Source: Paraburkholderia sp. BCC1885
Lineage (GTDB): Bacteria; Pseudomonadota; Gammaproteobacteria; Burkholderiales; Burkholderiaceae
DNA: 64,000 bases
Direction: 5' to 3'
Assembly: GCF_900996235.1 (NCBI RefSeq)
Contig: NZ_CAAJGM010000241.1
Span: forward strand, 124,001 to 188,000
Positions 51,848-60,033 of this stretch are shown here, piece by piece (the first letter of the stretch is position 1; each line of letters starts with the position of its first letter). The position numbers and the translations under genes were made by a program. The notes below the pieces were generated by a model. The model ran no database searches and had not been told where the DNA came from. It saw only the letters and a program-made list of their open reading frames with translations.

Positions 51848-52435
51848 ATGGCCTATGCTTCGCTCGCCACCGGCGTGCTGCTCGCCGCCGGTTACGGCTC
51901 GCGCTTCGACCCGGAGGGCCTGCACAACAAGCTGCTCGCGCAAATGCCGGACGGCGCCATGGTCGCCCACGAAGCGGCGCACCGGCTCCTGCTGGTGGTG
52001 ACGCGGGTGCTCGCGGTGGTGCGGCCGGGCTCGGAGGCGCTCGCCCGCATGCTCAACGAAGCCGGCTGCGACGTGGTGTTCTCCAGCGACGCCGAGCGCG
52101 GCATGGGCGCGAGCCTCGCGGCGGGCATCGAAGCCAGTTCGGACGCGGAAGGCTGGATCGTCGCGCTGGCCGACATGCCGCGCATCGCAATTCCTACGGT
52201 GGAAGCGGTGGCGCGCACGCTGGACGGCGGCGCGTCGATCGTGGTGCCGTTTTATCAGGGGCAGCGGGGGCATCCGGTCGGCTTCGGCCCGGAACACCGC
52301 GACGCGCTGATGAGCCTCGACGGCGACACCGGCGCGCGTCATCTGCTGGCCACGCAGCAGATTGCGCGGCTCGACGTCGACGACCCCGGCATTCTGCGCG
52401 ACGTCGACACGCCCGAGGATCTGCACGGCCTGTGA
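51848..52435 (+). CDS. Molybdenum cofactor nucleotidyltransferase (MocA/MobA-like)
   Basis: A 195-residue cytosolic enzyme. It has the nucleotide-binding start GVLLAAGYGSRF, the metal-binding ADMPRIA, the MocA-type PFYQGQRGHPVGFGPEHR and the later DTGARHLL. MocA adds CMP to the molybdenum cofactor for xanthine oxidase-type enzymes, which fits its place after paoC. The lysine usually found in the first loop (xxKxL) is present as LHNKLLAQ. Confidence 0.87.
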   Translation: MAYASLATGVLLAAGYGSRFDPEGLHNKLLAQMPDGAMVAHEAAHRLLLVVTRVLAVVRPGSEALARMLNEAGCDVVFSSDAERGMGASLAAGIEASSDAEGWIVALADMPRIAIPTVEAVARTLDGGASIVVPFYQGQRGHPVGFGPEHRDALMSLDGDTGARHLLATQQIARLDVDDPGILRDVDTPEDLHGL

Positions 52436-52629
52436 ACGGCGGCGGGACACTCCGGCGCTAGCGCGCTACCGGCCGCGTTAGGCGCGCGCTTAACGCGCCT
52501 CTCAGGCACACGGCTTGCGCGGCCACCTTCCGCACGGGTCGCATCAATACGGTCTAAGCTGATGTGACGCTGTCCCGTCGTTATGCGGATGCGGCCACTC
52601 GCGCGCCTCCGAGAACCCATTGCGATCCC

Positions 52630-53352
52630 ATGAGCGAAACCAGCCCGCGCCTATTTATCGTCTCACCCCATTTCGACGACGCCGTGTTCAGTTGCGGCGC
52701 CTTGCTCGCCACCCATCCCGACGCCGTCGTCTGTACCGTGTTCGCCGCCGCGCCCGAGCAGAACATGCAGACCCAATGGGATAGCGAGGCCGGTTTTGCC
52801 GGCGCGCACGAATCGGTCAATGCACGCACGCTCGAAGACAACCGCGCGCTGGAACTGTTCGACGCGGTTCCGGTGCGTATGCCGTTTCGCGACGGCCAGT
52901 ATCAAGATTCGCCGTCGATCAACCGGCTGGCGGCGGCGCTCGAAGAAACCATTTACCGTTCCACGGCAAACACCCTGTTGATGCCGCTCGGTCTGCACCA
53001 CGCGGATCATGTGCTGGTGTACGACGCATGCTGCGAAATCCTGCCGCGGCTGTCGCACCTGGCGTGGTTCGCTTACGAAGACGCGATCCACCGGCTGCAA
53101 CCGGGCGTCGTGGCCGCGCGTCTGGACGATCTGGCGCGGCGCGGCATCGAGGCGACGCCGGCCCATCCCGCCGCCGACCATACGATCGACGAGGAACGCC
53201 AGGCGTCGCTCAAGCGCGAGGCGGTCGCCGCATACGAAAGCCAGTTGCGCGCGTTCGGGCCGCAGGGCTACGAAGACGTGTTCAATGCCGAACACTACTG
53301 GCAGTTGAACGTGTCCCGAACGCCGGTTCACCGCTCCCATCCCACGAGGTGA
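52630..53352 (+). CDS. PIG-L family deacetylase
   Basis: A 240-residue zinc-dependent deacetylase-like protein. The metal motif PHFDDAVFSCG near residue 13 (the family's PHxDD) and the later LGLHHADHVLVYDA supply the zinc ligands. Relatives remove acetyl groups from GlcNAc-type sugars attached to lipids, thiols or antibiotics. ATG 52630 lies close to the motif and is preferred to an upstream in-frame ATG at 52564. It is followed four bases later by a small Pro-rich gene. Substrate unknown. Confidence 0.82.
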   Translation: MSETSPRLFIVSPHFDDAVFSCGALLATHPDAVVCTVFAAAPEQNMQTQWDSEAGFAGAHESVNARTLEDNRALELFDAVPVRMPFRDGQYQDSPSINRLAAALEETIYRSTANTLLMPLGLHHADHVLVYDACCEILPRLSHLAWFAYEDAIHRLQPGVVAARLDDLARRGIEATPAHPAADHTIDEERQASLKREAVAAYESQLRAFGPQGYEDVFNAEHYWQLNVSRTPVHRSHPTR

Positions 53353-53356
53353 CGTC

Positions 53357-53509
53357 ATGACTTACCGCATGCATACCAATCCCGTCCCCGATCCGATTGC
53401 GGATCCGACCCGCGACCCGGAAGGCGATCCGCTTTCGCCGCCCTCGCCGGGTCATCACAACGACGAGCCGCAGCGGCCGGAAGGGCCGCCGGATAAGGAT
53501 CCGGTTTGA
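53357..53509 (+). CDS. Small Asp/Pro-rich hypothetical protein
   Basis: A 50-residue polypeptide starting 4 bases after the deacetylase stop with a GAGGTGA ribosome-binding site. It is dominated by proline, aspartate and glycine (NPVPDPIADPTRDPEGDP, then HNDEPQRPEGPPDKDPV) and would be disordered. No known motif. I keep it because of the good ribosome-binding site and tight spacing, and because Burkholderiaceae carry similar small Pro-rich proteins in my recollection. Confidence 0.6.
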   Translation: MTYRMHTNPVPDPIADPTRDPEGDPLSPPSPGHHNDEPQRPEGPPDKDPV

Positions 53510-53591
53510 GGGAGTAGCGGTTAAGGACGAAGGGTTGGGGTGCTTTGTAATTGCAAGCCGCCGCTCTCAGGCGAGCAGCGGCACCCCGCCT

Positions 53592-54659
53592 TTAACGCGT
53601 CAACGCGGCAAACCCTTGCAGCAGCCGCTCGACATCCGCCGGATGAATATTGCCCATGGTCGAGATCCGGAACAGTTCCGCCGACAGTCCGCCCTGCCCC
53701 GCATAAATCACGAAGCCGCGCGCCTTCAGCGCGTCGTGCAATTGCACGTAGCTGACGCCCGCAGGGAGGCGATACGCCCGCAGCACCACCGACGACTCAG
53801 CCGGCGGCAACACGCTATCGATCCCCAGCGCAGCCAGTCCCGCGCGCGCCTGTTCGGCCAGCGCCGCGTAGCGCGCATGACGCGCGGTCCAGCCGCCTTC
53901 GTCCGCGAGTTCGCGCAACGCTTCGACGAGCGCGTAGTAGGCGTGCACCGACGGCGTGAACGGCGTATTGCGCTGATCCTGCAGTTTCGCCAGGCGCGCG
54001 ATGTCCAGATAATAGGTCCGGCTCGCTGCCTGCTTCAGCGCCTCGCGGCGCACCATCACGAACGATGCGCCCGGCACGCCATGCAGACACTTGTTGGCGG
54101 TCGCCGCCACTGCCGCAATGCTGCCGTCGGCGAAGTCGATCGACTCGGCGGCAAAGCTGCTGACGCCGTCCACCAGCAGACGCACGCCACGCGCACGACA
54201 CACCGCCGCCAGCGCCTGCAGATCGTTCAGGCGGCCCGTGGTGGTCTCATGATGAATCACCGCCACGTGCGTGAAGCCGCCGGCATCGAGCCGCGCGGCG
54301 ATGCGTTCGAGATCGGGCGCCTGCATCCATTCGTGCTTCAGCGCCTCATGCGCGATGCGGTACTGGCTCGCGATCTGCGTAATGCGCTCGCCGTACACGC
54401 CGTTTTCGATCACCAGCAGCTTGCCGTTCTCCGGCACGAGGCCGGCGATCATGCTTTCCACCGCCGCCGTGCCCGAACCGGTCATCAGCACGGCTTGCCA
54501 CTCGGCGGCATCGAGCTTGTAGATGTCCACGAGACGCGTGCGCGCTTCTTCCTGCAGATCGAAGAACTCGCCTTCGCGATGGCACAGGTCGGGCTGCAGC
54601 AGACTCTGCCGCACGCGCTCCGTCAACGTCACCGGCCCGGGATTGAGCAGCAGCATCAT
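53592..54659 (-). CDS. phnW: 2-aminoethylphosphonate:pyruvate aminotransferase
   Basis: A 355-residue PLP enzyme. It starts MMLLLNPGPVTLTERVRQSL, the family hallmark, and has GSGTAAVESMIAG, VDGVSSFAAESIDF and the PLP-lysine site ATANKCLHGVPGASF. Here the enzyme should work in the synthetic direction, aminating phosphonoacetaldehyde to 2-aminoethylphosphonate, because the genes just upstream make phosphonoacetaldehyde. The ATG overlaps the stop of the decarboxylase gene by ATGA. Confidence 0.9.
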   Translation of the reverse strand: MMLLLNPGPVTLTERVRQSLLQPDLCHREGEFFDLQEEARTRLVDIYKLDAAEWQAVLMTGSGTAAVESMIAGLVPENGKLLVIENGVYGERITQIASQYRIAHEALKHEWMQAPDLERIAARLDAGGFTHVAVIHHETTTGRLNDLQALAAVCRARGVRLLVDGVSSFAAESIDFADGSIAAVAATANKCLHGVPGASFVMVRREALKQAASRTYYLDIARLAKLQDQRNTPFTPSVHAYYALVEALRELADEGGWTARHARYAALAEQARAGLAALGIDSVLPPAESSVVLRAYRLPAGVSYVQLHDALKARGFVIYAGQGGLSAELFRISTMGNIHPADVERLLQGFAALTR

Positions 54660-55831
54660 CGAACTCCTTGAGCGGCGCCGAGGTGGCGCATCAGGCGCGT
54701 CTTCACGTCCGGCGGAGTAATGGTGGGACGCGGCAGACCATCGGGCGTGCCGCGACGGATCGCGAGACGCACGAAGCGCGGGCCGTCGAGTTGTGGCGAC
54801 GCGAGCACGCCGTCGAGCGTGGCGAGCTCGTCGCCTTCGACCGCCGAGGCGTAACCGCAAGCCGCGGCGACACCCGCAAACGACACCTGTGCCGACACGG
54901 TGGCCTGGCCGCCGGTCGAATCATGCGCGCCGTTATCGAGCAGGACATGCGTGAGATTTGCCGGGCCATATGCACCGATGGTCGCGAACGCGCCCATGCG
55001 CATCAGCGCGGCGCCGTCGCCGTCGATGGCGACTACGTGCAGATCCGGACGCGTCAGCGCGAGACCGAGTGCGAACGGCGTCAGGCAGCCCATCGAGCCG
55101 ACCATGTATAGCTGGTTCGCGCGGTCGTCGAGTGCGTAGAGTTCACGGCCGCAAAAGCCGGTGGAAGCAAGCACCACCGTCGATTCCAGCGGCGTGTGCG
55201 CGATCACGCGCTGCAATGCGGCCTGACGCGTCGGCAGCGCATCCGCCGCCACGCCGCGCCACTGCGCCTGCGGCGCCACCGGCGTGCGACGCGCGCCGCT
55301 TGCGCCCTGCTTCAGTTCATAAGGCGCGACGCTGCCCTTTTGCATCACCAACGCATATGGGCGGCCGGTTTCGTCCATGTGGGCAATGGCGCGCTCGAGC
55401 GCCGGGCCGATGGCATCGGCTTGCGTCGGGAAGGTCTCCCACGGAATCTCCATGGTGTCGAGCATCGCCGGCGTGATCGGACCCATCAGCGCATGCTGCG
55501 GTTCGTCGGCGACACCGGGTTGGCCGCGCCACGTGACGATAAGCAGTTGCGGCAAACGGAACGTCCACGTGAGCGATGTCAGCGGGCTCACCGCATTGCC
55601 GAGCCCGGAGTTCTGCATCATCGTGACGCCACGACGGCCGTTCTGCGCGCCGAGCGTGACGCCGGCAATCAGCGCCACCGCATCGCCTTCATTGGCCGCC
55701 GAAACATAATGCAGCGACGGGTCCTGCAGCACGTAGTTGATAAACGGCGTCAGATACGAACACGGCACGCCGGCATACCAGTCGAAGCCACGCTCGCGCG
55801 CCGCTTCGACAAACTGTGCAGCCTCGATCAT
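54656..55831 (-). CDS. aepY: Phosphonopyruvate decarboxylase
   Basis: A 391-residue thiamine-diphosphate enzyme. The N-terminal part has GVPCSYLTPFINYVLQD and the C-terminal part the ThDP motif VVAIDGDGAALMRMGAFA with LLDNGAHDSTGGQ. It decarboxylates phosphonopyruvate to phosphonoacetaldehyde, the step that drives the unfavourable PEP mutase reaction. It is the middle gene of the operon, overlapping aepX and phnW by ATGA-type junctions. Confidence 0.92.
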   Translation of the reverse strand: MIEAAQFVEAARERGFDWYAGVPCSYLTPFINYVLQDPSLHYVSAANEGDAVALIAGVTLGAQNGRRGVTMMQNSGLGNAVSPLTSLTWTFRLPQLLIVTWRGQPGVADEPQHALMGPITPAMLDTMEIPWETFPTQADAIGPALERAIAHMDETGRPYALVMQKGSVAPYELKQGASGARRTPVAPQAQWRGVAADALPTRQAALQRVIAHTPLESTVVLASTGFCGRELYALDDRANQLYMVGSMGCLTPFALGLALTRPDLHVVAIDGDGAALMRMGAFATIGAYGPANLTHVLLDNGAHDSTGGQATVSAQVSFAGVAAACGYASAVEGDELATLDGVLASPQLDGPRFVRLAIRRGTPDGLPRPTITPPDVKTRLMRHLGAAQGVR

Positions 55832-57531
55832 TGCGCCTCTCCGCCGGCGGCGCCGGTCGCGAGCGGCGCCTGCGCGTGGGCGAAATCGCCGGCCCGGCGG
55901 AAGTCTTCCAGATCGTTGACGCCGCGCCAGTGGCCGTGCACGTATTGCACTTCGATGGCTTCGCCGGCTTCGATCAGCGCGTTGAGCAGCGCGGGCATGT
56001 CGAGCTTGTCGAAATCAGGACGCGCACGCAGCGTGGCGAGCACGGTTTGCAGACGCTCACGGCCTTCGCCGCGCACGTTCAGCAGACCGACCCAGCGGCC
56101 GTCCGGCAAGCTGGCTTCGCCCGAAGCCGCGTCCTGCAGTTCGCTCGACACGCGCTTGAGCAGCACCTTGTTGCCGAACAGCCCGCGATCGTCCGGCGCC
56201 GAGCACCACGCGAAGTCGCGCACGCTTTTGTTGACCGGCTCGGTGAGCGTCGAATCCACCACCACGCTGAACGGCGCTTCGCTTTCCACCAGATCGCGCA
56301 CGATATAGCTGCGGAACAGCAGGTCGCCGTAGGAGATGACCGTGTCCGACTTCAGCGCGTCGACGGCGCAGGCGAGCGAGGCCAGTTCGCCGGTTTCGGC
56401 GTGGCGTTCGTTGACGACCAGCTTGATGCCGGCGGTTTCGATGGCGTCGGCGCGATAGCCGCCGACCACGGTGATGTCGTTGACGCCCTGCTTCTTGAAT
56501 GCGTCGACGAGCCAGCGCAGCAGCGGCTTGCCTGCGATCGGCAGCATGACCTTGGGACGATCCGCCGTCACGGCTTCGAGACCGGCGCCACGGCTGGCGG
56601 CGAGCACGACAGCCGAAGCCGACGCGCGCGAAGCCGACAGGTAGCGGTCTTCCGCTTCCGAGTATTCGTCGGCGTCTTGCAGGCGGAAGATTTCGCTGAC
56701 GGAGGCGACGCGGTCTTCGATGTCGACGAGCGTTTCGCTTTCGTGGATCTGTTTGGCCACCGCCTGCATAGCCGAAGTCGCGGCGCGGATCAGGTGATTT
56801 GCCCAGATTACGGTGCTGATGCCGGCTTCGCGGAACACGTCGGTGGGCGTGCTGTAATACTTCGTCGGCACGATGACGAGCGGACCGCGGCCGGCCCATT
56901 CGCGGGCGAATTCGAGAATTTCGTCGGGACGCGACAGCTTGCTGTGAATCAGGATCGCGTCGGCGCCGGCCTGACGATAGGCTTCGGCGCGGCGCAGGGC
57001 TTCATCCATGCCCCAGCCGGCGATGAGCGCTTCGACGCGCGCGACGATGGAGAAATCTTCGTCGGTCTGCGAGTCTTTCCCGGCTTTGATCTTGCCGCAG
57101 AACTCGTCCATTTCGGCGAGCGGCTGACGTTCGCCGTTGATGAAGCTGTTGGTCTTGGGAAACTGCTTGTCTTCGATACAGACGCCGGCGATGCCGCGTT
57201 GTTCGAGCTTGCGCACGAGCCGGCGAACGTTGTTGAAGTTGCCGTAGCCGGTATCGCCGTCGAGCAGGATGGGCAGATCGCTGGCGTCGGCCATGAATTC
57301 GAGGTTATCGACCACCTGGGTCCAGCTTGCCTCGTTGTTGTCGCGCACGCCGAACTGCGCGGAAATCGCGAGACCCGAACCCCAGATAGCCTTGAAACCG
57401 GCTTCGCGGACAATGCGCGCGGAGAGGCCGTTATGGGCTTCCATCATGAATTCGAGCTGATTGCTGGTAAGCATCTGGCGCAGACGGCTGGTGCGCGAGG
57501 CGGCAACGAAAGCGGGTTCGCGGGCGTTCAT
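55828..57531 (-). CDS. aepX: PEP mutase fused to a phosphonate nucleotidyltransferase
   Basis: A 567-residue bifunctional protein. Residues about 15-290 are PEP mutase with the diagnostic EDKQFPKTNSF loop (E120-F130) and GDTGYGNFNNVRRLV; it converts PEP to phosphonopyruvate. Residues about 307-555 are a nucleotidyltransferase with VVLAASRGAGLEAVTADRP and KVMLPIAGKPLL, similar to PntC-type enzymes that activate 2-aminoethylphosphonate with CMP. Together with aepY and phnW it would make CMP-AEP, the donor for phosphonate-decorated lipids or polysaccharides. The start ATG 57531 has AGGAG upstream. Confidence 0.9.
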   Translation of the reverse strand: MNAREPAFVAASRTSRLRQMLTSNQLEFMMEAHNGLSARIVREAGFKAIWGSGLAISAQFGVRDNNEASWTQVVDNLEFMADASDLPILLDGDTGYGNFNNVRRLVRKLEQRGIAGVCIEDKQFPKTNSFINGERQPLAEMDEFCGKIKAGKDSQTDEDFSIVARVEALIAGWGMDEALRRAEAYRQAGADAILIHSKLSRPDEILEFAREWAGRGPLVIVPTKYYSTPTDVFREAGISTVIWANHLIRAATSAMQAVAKQIHESETLVDIEDRVASVSEIFRLQDADEYSEAEDRYLSASRASASAVVLAASRGAGLEAVTADRPKVMLPIAGKPLLRWLVDAFKKQGVNDITVVGGYRADAIETAGIKLVVNERHAETGELASLACAVDALKSDTVISYGDLLFRSYIVRDLVESEAPFSVVVDSTLTEPVNKSVRDFAWCSAPDDRGLFGNKVLLKRVSSELQDAASGEASLPDGRWVGLLNVRGEGRERLQTVLATLRARPDFDKLDMPALLNALIEAGEAIEVQYVHGHWRGVNDLEDFRRAGDFAHAQAPLATGAAGGEAQ

Positions 57532-58171
57532 AAGGGTGGATTCTCCTGCTTGTCTGGGTGCTGTTGTTTCGCTTGCCGCGGGGCGTGGTATTGCGTGGTG
57601 TTGCGCGCGACGGGCGGAATTCGGTTTGGGTTTTATTACCGCCGGCTACGGGTGAGGTTCGCGAGTTTTCATCGCTGTGTCACCCGATTCTGAGCCTGAT
57701 CGGCGCCTGAAAGAAAGTGACTATAACGGATGCGGGTGATTTTCGCTTTTGTCCGGACCTTCTGTCTGCCATTTATGGCGAATTTTGTGGAAATGTGGTG
57801 TTTTTTGCTGTCCGTTGTATCGTTGTTTGCTTGTTTCTTATTCTGATTTTGGGTTTTCTGGATTTTTGAGTTTGGATGTTTTTATTGGTTTTACTGCCGG
57901 TTTTTTTATTCATTTCATCTGGCTGGTTTTATGCGGCTGCTGGCTTTTCTTGCATTCTTAATGGTCTATTGGTGTTGCCCCTGTGCGAAGCGGCATCCAT
58001 AAACCGCCAACGCAGCAAGGAGAGGCCAACAGCCCGATAAAACCAGACAAATTAAAAACCGGGATAAATCAGACAAATGAAAAGGCGCAAACCAAGGGTT
58101 CACCCCTACTACACCAAAATCCCCGCAAAGCCGTTAAACAGCATAAGCAAACAAAGATGGAACTCCGCGCA
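57532..58171. other. T-rich low-GC spacer upstream of the chemoreceptor gene
   Basis: A 640-base spacer between the divergent phosphonate operon and the chemoreceptor gene. The stretch 57780-57960 is very rich in T on the plus strand and would encode only a hydrophobic 70-residue frame with no clear ribosome-binding site, which I reject. It must hold the promoters for both directions, and its composition is unlike the rest of the window. Confidence 0.4.
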
Positions 58172-59722
58172 ATGCACACCATGACCTTGAACAAAAAACT
58201 CGGGTCGATGATCGTCGTGTTATGGATCGGCCTGATCCTGATCGGCGGCTTCGGCGCGTGGCAGAACCGCGCATCCATGATCGCCGAGCGTCGCGATCAG
58301 CTGACATCCGTCGTCCAGGAAGCCGTCAGCATCATCAACCATTACTACACGCTCTCCCAGCAACACACCATCGCCGAACCCGAGGCCCAGAAGCAGGCGC
58401 TCGCCGCCCTCGCCGCCCTGCGCTACGGCAAAGACGGCTACGTCTCCGTCAACGATTCGCAGCCGGTCGTGCTGATGCATCCGTTCAAGCCCGAATTGGA
58501 CGGCAAGAACGTGGCGCAATTCGCCGATCCGGCCGGCAATCACCTGTACGTCAATATCGTCACCGCCGGCAATCATGAAGGCGGCGGCTTCGTCGAATAT
58601 CTGTGGGCCAAGCCGGGCCACGATCAGCCGGTCGCCAAAACCAGCTTCTCGCTGCGCTTCGCGCCGTGGGACTGGTACGTCGTCAGCGGCATGTATATGG
58701 ACGACGTCCAGAGCGCGTTCTACTCCAATCTGGCCTTGTGGCTCGCCATCACCGCCGTGCTCGGCGGCGCGGCCACCCTCGTCATGGTCCTCGTATTGCG
58801 CAGCGTGCGCCGTTCGCTCGGCGGCGACCTTGAAGTCGCCGTCATCGCCGCGCAACGCATGGCGAGCGGCAACCTCGCCGTCGGCGTGCCGGTCAATCTG
58901 CGTCACACCGGTAGCCTGCTGCATGCGCTGCATACGATGCAGGCCGGTCTCGTCGAAACCGTCTCGCGCGTGCGCACCGGCACCGAGAACATCAACGTGG
59001 GCGCGACCGAAATCGCCGCCGGCAATACCGATCTCTCGCAACGCACCGAAGAACAGGCCGCCGCGCTGGTGCAAACCGCGTCGAGCATGGACCAGATGAC
59101 GGTCAACGTGAAGCAGAACGCCGAAAGCGCCAACCAGGCCGCGCAGCTCGCCGGCCAGGCGGCGGACGTCGCCACGCGCGGCAGCCGTGTGGTCGACGAC
59201 GTGGTCCGCACCATGGGCGAAATCACCCATAGCTCGCGGCAGATCGGCGACATCATCGGCGTGATCGACGGCATCGCCTTCCAGACCAATATCCTTGCGC
59301 TCAATGCGGCCGTCGAAGCAGCCCGCGCCGGCGAACAGGGCCGCGGCTTCGCGGTGGTCGCCGCGGAAGTGCGCAGCCTCGCGCAACGTTCGGCCACGGC
59401 TGCCAAGGAAATCAAGGCACTGATCGAAACCTCGACGCACGCCGTCGAAGCAGGCGCGTCGCTGGTCGCCAACGCCGGTTCGACGATGGGCGAGATCGTG
59501 CAGTCGGTGCGGCGCGTCAACGAGATCCTCGAGGAAATCAGCCACGCCTCGCGCGAACAAAGTGCGGGCATCGAGCAGGTCAACCGCGCGGTCGGAGAGA
59601 TGGATCAGGTCACGCAGCAAAATGCCGCGCTGGTCGAACAGGCCGCCGCCGCTGCCCATTCGCTGAAGGACCAGGTCGGCTCGCTGCGCGAGGCCATTTC
59701 GAGTTTCGCCCTGCCGGCCTGA
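58172..59722 (+). CDS. Methyl-accepting chemotaxis protein with single Cache domain
   Basis: A 516-residue receptor. The ATG at 58172 is used, starting MHTMTLNKKLGSM before the first helix; ATGs at 58157 and 58181 are possible. The periplasmic part (about residues 38-185) is a single Cache domain (YGKDGYVSVNDSQPVVLMHP and FAPWDWYVVSGMYMDDV). A second helix leads to a HAMP-like region and the signalling tip NILALNAAVEAARAGEQGRG. The C-terminus is QVTQQNAALVEQAAAAAHSL, without a CheR-binding pentapeptide. A clear terminator follows at 59865. Confidence 0.9.
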   Translation: MHTMTLNKKLGSMIVVLWIGLILIGGFGAWQNRASMIAERRDQLTSVVQEAVSIINHYYTLSQQHTIAEPEAQKQALAALAALRYGKDGYVSVNDSQPVVLMHPFKPELDGKNVAQFADPAGNHLYVNIVTAGNHEGGGFVEYLWAKPGHDQPVAKTSFSLRFAPWDWYVVSGMYMDDVQSAFYSNLALWLAITAVLGGAATLVMVLVLRSVRRSLGGDLEVAVIAAQRMASGNLAVGVPVNLRHTGSLLHALHTMQAGLVETVSRVRTGTENINVGATEIAAGNTDLSQRTEEQAAALVQTASSMDQMTVNVKQNAESANQAAQLAGQAADVATRGSRVVDDVVRTMGEITHSSRQIGDIIGVIDGIAFQTNILALNAAVEAARAGEQGRGFAVVAAEVRSLAQRSATAAKEIKALIETSTHAVEAGASLVANAGSTMGEIVQSVRRVNEILEEISHASREQSAGIEQVNRAVGEMDQVTQQNAALVEQAAAAAHSLKDQVGSLREAISSFALPA

Positions 59723-60033
59723 ACGGCAGACTCGATACCGCGTGCTGACTGAAAAGCCCAGCTCCGAAAAGAAGGCGCCCGCGCACCGCTTCATTGCGAA
59801 ACGGTTCTAAACCGGGCGCCTCTAAACACGCCGCGTCGGAGAAGACGCACTCATTGAACGAATCAGCCGCACGGATTTTTTAATCCGCGCGGCTTTTTTT
59901 ACGCCTCACCGCTCTTCGCCTGCCCGGATCTCGCATTTACATTACGTTTTCATTACAATCATGGCACGCGCGCGCGCCGCCGCCCGTGCCTGTTGCCCCG
60001 CTGTTGCTCCGCCTGTTGCCGGTATCCGTGTCC
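59723..60033. other. Spacer with terminator before the transpeptidase gene
   Basis: A 311-base spacer containing the terminator of the chemoreceptor gene (59865-59900) and, after it, room for the promoter of the ftsI-like gene. ATTACGTTTTCATTACAAT (59941-59959) is AT-rich and may include its -10 box. No other gene is seen. Confidence 0.4.
59865..59900 (+). terminator. Rho-independent terminator
   Basis: AGCCGC-A-CGGATT pairs with AATCCG-C-GCGGCT around a TTTT loop, a 12-bp stem with one mismatch, followed by a run of seven T. It is the best terminator in the window and ends the chemoreceptor transcript. Confidence 0.85.

Noticed and set aside
57749..57961. A 70-residue hydrophobic open frame in the T-rich spacer.
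   Set aside because: Hydrophobicity follows from the T-rich composition; there is no ribosome-binding site and no family pattern.
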